A stretch of 7,948 bases of DNA. Origin: Actinomycetes bacterium. Lineage in GTDB: Bacteria; Actinomycetota; Acidimicrobiia; Acidimicrobiales; Microtrichaceae. The stretch lies in NCBI GenBank assembly GCA_023427825.1, contig JAEZAI010000505.1, positions 1 to 7,948 on the forward strand, given 5' to 3'. The translations under genes were made by a program, and so were the position numbers. Below, in pieces: positions 1 to 5,016 of this stretch. Numbering within the stretch: the stretch's first letter is position 1; each line of letters begins with the position of its first letter. A model generated the notes under the pieces. The model was not told where the DNA came from and did no database searches. It saw only the letters and a program-made list of their open reading frames with translations.

Positions 1-2
1 GG

Positions 3-1439
3 CTGGCGACGCTGCTGCCCCGCTGGCTGCGGCAGCGTCCACCGGCGTGGCGCTTGGTCGACGTCCGGGACTGCGCGACCGGACCAGCAGCCGGCTTGTC
101 GGCCGCATCGGCCGGCGCACCGTCAGCGGCCGGCCCGTCAGGCGCACCCGCGACCGCACCGTCAGCCGACCCGTCAGGCGAGCGACGTCCGGTGTCGGAC
201 GTGCCGGTGCCCGCCACCCGTCGGGTCGCGGCATGGAACCGGCGCGCCCCAGGAGCCGTCGCGCTGCGGTCCGGCGCCGCGCTGCTCGCGCTCGGACTCG
301 TGGCCACGGCGCTGGTGATCCTGCCCGACGGCGGCAGCTCCGCCGAACCGCTGTCCGGCCAGGCCGTGACGGCGCGGGCCGGCATGCTCGACGCCACGAC
401 CACCACGACCACCTCCGTGCCCGGCGGGCCCGAGGTGGTCCGCACCGTCGAGCTCGAGCTCCAGGCCTGGATCGATCGGCACCCCGACCTCCAGACGCTC
501 GGCGGCCTCACGACCATCAAGGGCGCGGTGATCGACGCCGACGGCCGGGTGCAGGTCTTCTCGTGGTCCGCGGGCGACGTCCCCGTCGTCACCCCGCTCG
601 ATGCCGAGTCGCCGGCGGTGGACTCCACGCCGCTCGTGTGGTGGTCCATGACCAAGGCGGCGACGGCGGTGTGGCTCATGCGCTCGGTCGAGGCCGGCGT
701 CGTGCGGCTGGACGATCCGCTCTCCACGTGGATGCCCGAGATCCCGCATGCCGAGGAGATGACGCTCGAGCAGCTCGCCCGGCACCAGTCCGGCATCCCG
801 GGCGCCCTGGACGACGGCCTGCTCGAGACCGAGCCGATCGGTGTCCTGCAGCGCTACCTGGACGATCCCGAGCTGCTGTTCGCGCAGGGCACGGGCTTCG
901 ACTACTCCCGCCTGGGCTACCTGCTGCTCGCCACCGCGCTCGAGCGGGCGAACGGCACCACCTGGCGAGCGGCCATGGAGGACCTGGCGGACCGGGCGGA
1001 CGTGCGGCTGACGTTCGACGAGGACGTCGAGCCGCTCGACCACGTCACCGATCCCGACCAGCACGGCTACCGCGGCCGCACCTGGTCGAGCGGCGGGCTC
1101 ATGTCCGACCCCGCCACCCTCGTCCGGTTCTTCAGCTGGGCGCTGACCGACGGCGTCTCGCCCGAGTCGGTGCAGGCCATGAGCGCGTTCTCGGGCGCCG
1201 AGGGCGACTGGATCTACGGCATCGGACTGATGCCGCTGTGCCCCTGCACCCGGGAGGACTCCGCGGTGCACACCGATCGGGTCGGCCTCGACGCGGTGTC
1301 GGGCAGCTTCGCCGTCGACCTCGCGTCGGGCTCGGCGGTGGTGCTGTACCCCGACGACTGGTTCGACGGCGACAACGGCCCCCGGCCGGAGTTCTACGAG
1401 CTCGAGTCGATCCTCCTCGACCTGGCCGCCACCGCCTGA
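3..1439 (+). CDS. Membrane-anchored serine hydrolase, beta-lactamase/PBP-like (5' end unresolved)
   Basis: Probable extracytoplasmic serine hydrolase of the beta-lactamase/DD-peptidase/esterase fold (Beta-lactamase family, PF00144); the substrate cannot be told. The frame is open to the left window edge. The best internal start is GTG 192, with a weak AGGCGAG 9 bases upstream; TTG 54 has no ribosome site. Counted from GTG 192 (415 aa): a short basic N-tail, one hydrophobic segment at about 28-45 (signal anchor), a linker with six Thr in a row (nt 396-413), then the domain. The nucleophile motif is S152-M-T-K155 (SxxK). An ARHQSGIPG stretch and SSGGLMSDPATLVRF are typical of the family. The second motif (usually YxN) reads Y238-S-R240. 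The third (usually HTG/KTG) reads H360-T-D362. A CPC pair lies just before it. The Asn-to-Arg and Gly-to-Asp changes suggest an esterase-like or weakened enzyme rather than a true beta-lactamase. It converges on the minus-strand gene, with 43 bases between the stops. Confidence 0.8.
   Translation: MATLLPRWLRQRPPAWRLVDVRDCATGPAAGLSAASAGAPSAAGPSGAPATAPSADPSGERRPVSDVPVPATRRVAAWNRRAPGAVALRSGAALLALGLVATALVILPDGGSSAEPLSGQAVTARAGMLDATTTTTTSVPGGPEVVRTVELELQAWIDRHPDLQTLGGLTTIKGAVIDADGRVQVFSWSAGDVPVVTPLDAESPAVDSTPLVWWSMTKAATAVWLMRSVEAGVVRLDDPLSTWMPEIPHAEEMTLEQLARHQSGIPGALDDGLLETEPIGVLQRYLDDPELLFAQGTGFDYSRLGYLLLATALERANGTTWRAAMEDLADRADVRLTFDEDVEPLDHVTDPDQHGYRGRTWSSGGLMSDPATLVRFFSWALTDGVSPESVQAMSAFSGAEGDWIYGIGLMPLCPCTREDSAVHTDRVGLDAVSGSFAVDLASGSAVVLYPDDWFDGDNGPRPEFYELESILLDLAATA
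117..180 (+). repeat. Degenerate in-frame repeat, Ala/Pro/Ser/Gly-rich segment
   Basis: GCACCGTCAGC occurs at 117-127 and 156-166. CCCGTCAGGCG occurs at 134-144 and 170-180. The hexamer CCGTCA occurs four times (120, 135, 159, 171), always in the hydrolase frame as Pro-Ser with the TCA serine codon, which is uncommon in this GC-rich context. It reads as a low-complexity linker (APSAAGPSGAPAT then APSADPSGE) if translated, or as an upstream repeat if the gene starts at GTG 192. Confidence 0.55.
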
Positions 1440-1442
1440 TGC

Positions 1443-1491
1443 GATTCTGACCACCGGGAACGTCGCTGGGGCGTGCTCCCGGTCATGAGAA
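1443..1491 (-). repeat. Left arm of 49-bp inverted repeat (hairpin-forming)
   Basis: The reverse complement of this segment matches 2503-2551 at 44 of 49 positions without gaps, including a 22-base identical block at the inner end and a 13-base identical block near the outer end. The arm is itself an imperfect palindrome: TTCTGACCACCGGGA (1445-1459) can pair with TCCCGGTCATGAGAA (1477-1491) at 12 of 15 positions around a 17-base loop. It fills the gap between two convergent genes and contains the stop codon of the minus-strand gene (1483-1485). A bidirectional terminator role is possible here, but there is no T-tract. Confidence 0.75.
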
Positions 1492-2433
1492 CTGCGCTGG
1501 GGTGCCCGCGTGCAGCTCCATCCTCGACCGGTGGATCGATCGCAGCAGCTCGACGGTGCGCTCCGGATCGCCGTGGGCGTGCTCCCAGAGGATCTGGCTC
1601 GTCTCGTAGCCCAGCGCCGCGGCCTCGAGCCGCCGGTCGGCGTCGGCCAGCCGCTGCTGTCGACGGTCGTGCCAGCTCCGGCCGTCGAACTCCACGATCC
1701 ACTTCGCCCGCGGCCAGCATCGGTCGACGAAGCCCACCCGACCCCGCTCGTTGGGGAGCGGATGCTCGTGGACCGGCGCCGGGAGCCCGGCGAGGTCGAT
1801 GAGACGGTCGCCGACCCGTTCCAGCTCCGATCGGGCCATCCGCTCGCCCGGGCCGAGGTCGTCGAGCACGTCGCACATCCGGCGAACCCCCGGCTTCCCC
1901 GAGCGACGGATCCGGCCGAGGATCGCGCCGACCTCGACGAGCGTGAAGCGGTGCTCGACGACGCCCGACTCGACCAGGCGGCGCAGGCGGGCGGTGCCGA
2001 GCAGGGCCGCCATGTCGACCGCCGTGCGGGCCGGGCTCGTGAGCGGCGGAAGTCCGTCGAGCACCACGATGTCGTCGTCGACGAGGTCGACCGTCCGGCG
2101 CCACGTCACGCCCGGCGGTGCCTTGCCGCGGGCACCGCGCACGAGCAGTTCGACACGCCCGGCGAACGCCTCCTCCGCGCCGTGGATCCGGGCGGCAGTG
2201 TGCGTGGCCAGGACCGAGTCGTCCCCGGCGTTGAGATGCGCTGCCCACAGCGATCGGTGCCAGCTGTCCCGATGTCCCGCCAGTCCGTACACACGGGGGA
2301 GCAGGCGGGTCCACCGACCGGACGCGAGCCGCTGGTTGACCGTGGCGTCGGTCGCACCGAGCCGGCGGACCTGGGCCAGGCTGAACGTGCCGTGCTGTCG
2401 GGCCGACAGGCGGCGGAATTCGTCCTCGTCCAT
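1483..2433 (-). CDS. Orphan AbiEi-like winged-helix + DUF559 (PD-(D/E)XK-type) protein
   Basis: Predicted DNA-binding, nuclease-like protein of 316 aa from ATG 2433. Residues 1-53 resemble the AbiEi-type antitoxin winged-helix domain (AbiEi_4), with ARQHGTFSLAQVRRLGA and RLLPRVYGLAG. The middle part carries the usual RVELLVRG and LPPLTSPARTAVDMA stretches of this actinobacterial family. The C-terminal part, about 215-300, resembles DUF559 of the Vsr/PD-(D/E)XK group: FVD (D237), then VEFDG (E248, D250), then a DADRR segment and a final helix. The acidic residues expected at the active site are kept. GTG 2469 would add 12 residues unlike the family and would place the start inside a palindrome, so ATG 2433 is preferred. 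No AbiEii nucleotidyltransferase toxin lies beside it, so a working type IV toxin-antitoxin pair is not supported here. Real substrates of such stand-alone proteins are poorly known. The gene is divergent from purN and bracketed by inverted repeats. Confidence 0.85.
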   Translation of the reverse strand: MDEDEFRRLSARQHGTFSLAQVRRLGATDATVNQRLASGRWTRLLPRVYGLAGHRDSWHRSLWAAHLNAGDDSVLATHTAARIHGAEEAFAGRVELLVRGARGKAPPGVTWRRTVDLVDDDIVVLDGLPPLTSPARTAVDMAALLGTARLRRLVESGVVEHRFTLVEVGAILGRIRRSGKPGVRRMCDVLDDLGPGERMARSELERVGDRLIDLAGLPAPVHEHPLPNERGRVGFVDRCWPRAKWIVEFDGRSWHDRRQQRLADADRRLEAAALGYETSQILWEHAHGDPERTVELLRSIHRSRMELHAGTPAQFS

Positions 2434-2467
2434 GACCCGATCCGACCGGAACGACGACGGCCCTGTC

Positions 2468-2487
2468 ACCGGGGACCGGTCCCCGGT
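2468..2487. promoter_or_regulatory. Perfect 20-bp palindrome, candidate operator
   Basis: ACCGGGGACCGGTCCCCGGT is identical to its own reverse complement. It ends 35 bases upstream of the ATG at 2433 on the minus strand and lies in the divergent region shared with purN, about 160 bases before the purN start. Its place fits an operator, perhaps for autoregulation by the winged-helix protein, but that is inference. It has no T-tract to suggest a terminator. Confidence 0.45.
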
Positions 2488-2502
2488 CGCCGGCCCTCGC
2501 GA

Positions 2503-2551
2503 TTCTCATGACCGGGAGCACGCCAGAGCGCAGTTCTCGGTGGTCAGAATC
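2503..2551 (+). repeat. Right arm of 49-bp inverted repeat (hairpin-forming)
   Basis: Inverted partner of 1443-1491 (44/49 identical). Like its partner it folds imperfectly on itself, TTCTCATGACCGGGA (2503-2517) against the segment ending at 2550, with one extra mismatch that would be a G-U pair in RNA. A weaker ungapped match continues outward: GGCGGTGGC at 2558-2566 corresponds to the complement of 1428-1436 at the same spacing. It sits between divergent genes, where a terminator would not be expected, so a dispersed or mobile-type repeat is a better reading than a terminator. Confidence 0.75.
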
Positions 2552-2634
2552 CGCAGGGGCGGTGGCAAGGGCCGGGGCAGTGTCGGTGGGAGCGGCGCTG
2601 ATCGGGGGCTGGAATCCGGCCGACAGGGGACTGG

Positions 2635-2640
2635 TAGGTT
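2635..2640 (+). promoter_or_regulatory. Probable -10 box of purN (leaderless-type)
   Basis: TAGGTT fits the actinobacterial TAnnnT -10 pattern and ends 9 bases before ATG 2650. No Shine-Dalgarno sequence is visible, so transcription may begin at or next to the start codon. No convincing -35 box is seen at the usual distance. Confidence 0.4.
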
Positions 2641-2649
2641 CGCCCGCGT

Positions 2650-3243
2650 ATGCGACTCGCCGTCCTCGCCTCCGGTTCGGGCACCCTGCTCGACGCCATG
2701 GCGACCGACGGCCTCCCCATCGCCCTGGTGATGGTCGACCGCCACTGCGCGGTCGAGGACGTCGCCGCCCGCCACGGCATCCCGTGCGTGGTCGTCGAGC
2801 GCACCGACTTCGGCGAGGGGTTCGACCGCGACGCGTTCACCGCCCGGGTCATCGAGCAGCTCGCCGAGCACCGCATCGACCTGGTGGCCATGGCGGGGTG
2901 GGGCACGATCCTGGCGCCGTCGGCCTTCGCCGCCATGCCGGGTCGCATCATCATCACGCACGCGGCGCTGCTGCCGGCCTTCCCGGGCTGGCACGCGGTC
3001 CGGGACGCGCTCGCCTACGGCGTCAAGGTCACCGGCTGCACCGTGCACGTGGCCACCGAGACCGTCGACGACGGGCCGATCCTGGCCCAGGAGGCGGTCC
3101 CGGTCCTGCCCGGCGACGACGAGTCGACGCTCCACGAGCGCATCAAGGCCGTCGAGCGCCGCCTGTACACCGACACCATCCGATCCATCCTCGAGCACGG
3201 GGTCGAGCAGTTCGACCGCACCGTCTCGAGCGCCTCGACCTGA
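2650..3243 (+). CDS. purN: Phosphoribosylglycinamide formyltransferase 1 (GART)
   Basis: Transfers the formyl group of 10-formyltetrahydrofolate to GAR to make FGAR, a cytoplasmic step of purine synthesis. The 197-aa length fits the family. Visible: the N-terminal strand and phosphate loop LASGSGTLLDA (6-16), MAGWGTIL (81-88), the core GRIIITHAALLPAFPG (98-113), GVKVTGCTVHVATETVDDGPILAQEAVPV (124-152) and the C-terminal LHERIKAVERRLY. His104 and Asp140 match catalytic His108 and Asp144 of E. coli PurN, with the same 36-residue spacing. The catalytic Asn106 position is Ile102 (ATC at 2953-2955), and Asn13 of the phosphate loop is Leu13. These are the odd points. The sequence is otherwise well conserved and frame-intact, so it is called as a real gene. 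The ATG follows a TAnnnT box by 9 bases. purH follows 34 bases downstream, almost certainly in the same transcript. Confidence 0.93.
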   Translation: MRLAVLASGSGTLLDAMATDGLPIALVMVDRHCAVEDVAARHGIPCVVVERTDFGEGFDRDAFTARVIEQLAEHRIDLVAMAGWGTILAPSAFAAMPGRIIITHAALLPAFPGWHAVRDALAYGVKVTGCTVHVATETVDDGPILAQEAVPVLPGDDESTLHERIKAVERRLYTDTIRSILEHGVEQFDRTVSSAST

Positions 3244-3250
3244 GTCGAGG
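3233..3250 (+). other. Stem-loop over the purN stop codon
   Basis: CCTCGAC (3233-3239) pairs perfectly with GTCGAGG (3244-3250) around a four-base loop, C plus the purN stop TGA. The 3' half belongs to GAGTCGAG (3242-3249), which is repeated at 3255-3262 next to the purH ribosome site, so an alternative pairing of CTCGAC with the second copy is possible. Confidence 0.4.
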
Positions 3251-3259
3251 GTCCGAGTC

Positions 3260-3268
3260 GAGAGAGAG
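3260..3268 (+). promoter_or_regulatory. Purine-rich ribosome binding site of purH
   Basis: A GAGAGAGAG tract ends 9 bases before ATG 3278. It is a modest Shine-Dalgarno match that supports this start for purH, in contrast to purN, which shows none. Confidence 0.45.
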
Positions 3269-3277
3269 CGAACGAAC

Positions 3278-4822
3278 ATGAGCACCGAGTCCCGTCCCCG
3301 CCGCGCCCTGCTGTCCGCCTACGACAAGACCGGCGTCGTCGAGCTGGGCGCCGCGCTGGTGGAGCTGGGGTGGGAGCTGGTGTCGAGCGGCGGCACCGCC
3401 AAGGTCCTGGCCGACGCCGGGCTGCCCGTCATCCCGTCCGAGCAGGTGACCGGCTTCGGCGAGATGCTCGGCCACCGTGTGGTCACGCTCCACCCGATGG
3501 TCCACGGCGGCATCCTGGCCGACCGCGACGACCCGTCCCACGTGGCCGACATGGAGACCCACGGCGTGGTCCCGATCGACCTCGTCGCCGTGAACCTCTA
3601 CCCGTTCAGCTCGGAGCCGTCGGTGGAGCTGATCGACATCGGCGGCCCGGCCATGGTCCGCGGCGCCGCCAAGAACCACGCCCACGTGACCGTGCTGGTC
3701 GACCCGGCCGACTACGGGCCGGTGCTCGACGAGCTGCGGGCGAACGGCGAGGTGTCGGCCACCACGCGCCGGCGCCTGGCCCGCGACGCGTTCGCCCACA
3801 CCGCGGCCTACGACAGCGCGATCGTCGCCTGGTTCGACGACGAGGGCCCCGGCGAGCTGCCGCCGCTGCCGGAGGAGCACGCGCCGCTGCCGCGCACGCT
3901 GCACCTGTCGGCCACGCTGGCCCAACCGCTGCGCTACGGCGAGAACCCGCACCAGGTCGGCGCCCGCTACTCCTTCTCCGGCGACAGCTGCTGGGACACG
4001 GCGGTGCTGCACGGCGGCAAGGAGATGTCGTACCTCAACGTCTACGACGCCGACGCGGCCTGGCGGCTGGTGCACTCGCTCGGCGACGAGCCGGCGGCGG
4101 TCATCATCAAGCACGCCAACCCGTGCGGCGCGGCGGTGGCCGACGACATCACGACCGCCTACGTCCGGGCCCACGAGTGCGATCCGACCTCGGCCTTCGG
4201 CGGCATCGTCGCGGTCAACCGCACCGTGCCGGTCGAGATGGCCAAGGCGCTCGCCCCGATCTTCACCGAGGTCGTGATCGCACCAGGCTACGACGACGAG
4301 GCGCTCATGGTGCTGCTCGAGAAGCGGAACCTGCGGGTCCTGACCGCGCCCGCGCCGACCGTCCCGCCGCTCGACGTCCGCAGCGTCGACGGCGGTCTGC
4401 TCGTGCAGACCAAGGACGTCGTCACCGTCGACCGCTCCAAGTGGCAGGTCGTGACCGAGCGCCAGCCGACCGAGCAGGAGTGGGCGGACCTCGAGTTCGC
4501 CTGGCGGCTCTGCGCCCGCGTCACCTCCAACACGATCGTGCTGGTCAAGGACGGACAGGCGTTCGGCATCGGCGCGGGCCAGCAGAGCCGGGTGGACGCC
4601 GCGCAGATCGCCGGTCAGAAGGCGGCCGGTCGTGCCGATGGCGGCGCCGGGGCGAGCGACGCGTTCTTCCCGTTCCGCGACGGCCTGGACGCGGTCGCCG
4701 ACCAGGGCGTCACCGCGGTGATCCAGCCGGGCGGCTCGATCCGCGACGAAGAGGTCATCGCGGCGGCCGACGAGCGCGGCCTGGCCATGGTGATGACGGG
4801 CGAGCGCCACTTCAAGCACTGA
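3278..4822 (+). CDS. purH: Bifunctional AICAR formyltransferase / IMP cyclohydrolase
   Basis: Carries out the last two steps to IMP: formylation of AICAR with 10-formyl-THF, then ring closure of FAICAR. The 514-aa length is normal and the gene is complete. Residues 1 to about 190 form the MGS-like cyclohydrolase domain: SAYDKTG (13-19), SSGGTAKVL (36-44), [15 protein letters not shown] (66-80), NLYPF (106-110), [15 protein letters not shown] (120-134). The rest is the formyltransferase: RYGENPHQ (219-226), [11 protein letters not shown] with the catalytic Lys278-His279 pair, [13 protein letters not shown] (302-314), [25 protein letters not shown] (417-441), and the usual RHFKH C-terminus. Compared with human ATIC, the Lys of RVKTLHP (Lys66) is Val69 here, while counterparts of Tyr104, Asp125 and Lys137 are kept (Tyr108, Asp120, Lys132). 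The formyltransferase site looks intact. It is operonic with purN. Confidence 0.96.
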   Translation: MSTESRPRRALLSAYDKTGVVELGAALVELGWELVSSGGTAKVLADAGLPVIPSEQVTGFGEMLGHRVVTLHPMVHGGILADRDDPSHVADMETHGVVPIDLVAVNLYPFSSEPSVELIDIGGPAMVRGAAKNHAHVTVLVDPADYGPVLDELRANGEVSATTRRRLARDAFAHTAAYDSAIVAWFDDEGPGELPPLPEEHAPLPRTLHLSATLAQPLRYGENPHQVGARYSFSGDSCWDTAVLHGGKEMSYLNVYDADAAWRLVHSLGDEPAAVIIKHANPCGAAVADDITTAYVRAHECDPTSAFGGIVAVNRTVPVEMAKALAPIFTEVVIAPGYDDEALMVLLEKRNLRVLTAPAPTVPPLDVRSVDGGLLVQTKDVVTVDRSKWQVVTERQPTEQEWADLEFAWRLCARVTSNTIVLVKDGQAFGIGAGQQSRVDAAQIAGQKAAGRADGGAGASDAFFPFRDGLDAVADQGVTAVIQPGGSIRDEEVIAAADERGLAMVMTGERHFKH

Positions 4823-4823
4823 C

Positions 4824-4847
4824 GCCGGCCGCCCCGGCCTGGCCGGC
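4824..4847 (+). terminator. Possible GC-rich stem-loop terminator after purH
   Basis: GCCGGCC (4824-4830) pairs with GGCCGGC (4841-4847) around a 10-base loop, starting 2 bases after the purH stop. There is no T-run. Such stem-loops can act as terminators in actinomycetes, but this one sits in a repeat-rich GC tract where short stems arise easily. Confidence 0.3.
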
Positions 4848-4873
4848 CCGGCCTGGCCCGCCCGAGCCTGGCC
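4833..4873 (+). repeat. Three short tandem GC-rich repeats
   Basis: CCCGGCCTGGCC occurs at 4833-4844 and 4847-4858, and a two-mismatch copy CCGAGCCTGGCC at 4862-4873, giving steps of 14 and 15 bases. They directly follow purH and contain many self-complementary GGCC units. Confidence 0.6.
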
Positions 4874-4880
4874 GGCCGAG

Positions 4881-4936
4881 CGGGATATGTGGGCGGATCG
4901 GGACAATCCTTGTCCGGGCGCGACCCCCATATCCCG
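4881..4936. repeat. Nested inverted repeat upstream of the cyclase gene
   Basis: The outer arms CGGGATATG (4881-4889) and CATATCCCG (4928-4936) are perfectly complementary; after one mismatch, three more pairs follow (GGG 4891-4893 with CCC 4924-4926). Inside lies a second perfect hairpin, GGACAA (4901-4906) with TTGTCC (4910-4915) and a three-base loop. The AT steps stand out in this GC-rich intergenic region. It lies between purH and the cyclase promoter and could be an operator, a terminator-like structure or a genomic repeat. Confidence 0.55.
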
Positions 4937-5002
4937 GCGGGGTCCGTGGAGCGGTCCCGGTGGGTGGGGCATGTGCTGGTACCCCGACGCCCGATGTGGT
5001 CG

Positions 5003-5008
5003 TACGAT
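5003..5008 (+). promoter_or_regulatory. Probable -10 box of the cyclase gene (leaderless-type)
   Basis: TACGAT matches TAnnnT and ends 8 bases before the GTG at 5017, with no ribosome binding site between. This supports GTG 5017 over the in-frame GTG 4996, which lies upstream of the box. No clear -35 box is seen. Confidence 0.45.
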
Positions 5009-5016
5009 CGCATCTC

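Noticed and set aside
47..1450. Alternative plus-strand and minus-strand frames across the hydrolase
   Set aside because: The Arg-rich products lack domains, whereas the frame ending at 1439 has SxxK, a membrane anchor and family motifs.
1443..1491. Simple Rho-independent terminator between convergent genes
   Set aside because: The near-identical copy at 2503-2551 lies between divergent genes, where a terminator is not expected, and neither copy has a T-tract. A terminator role for the left copy remains possible but does not explain the pair.
1483..2433. Complete AbiE-type type IV toxin-antitoxin pair
   Set aside because: Neither neighbour is an AbiEii nucleotidyltransferase: the hydrolase is on one side and purN on the other. 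Only the antitoxin-like N-terminal domain is present, fused to DUF559.
1510..2511. Plus-strand open frames opposite the AbiEi/DUF559 gene
   Set aside because: The minus-strand product has recognisable N- and C-terminal domains with conserved acidic residues; the plus-strand products do not.
2567..2649. Purine riboswitch upstream of purN
   Set aside because: The region is short and GC-rich, with none of the conserved purine-riboswitch junction sequences, and the -10-like box leaves almost no leader.
4961..4990. GGGG/CCCC stem upstream of the cyclase promoter
   Set aside because: It has only four solid pairs with a long loop, within chance expectation at this base composition.
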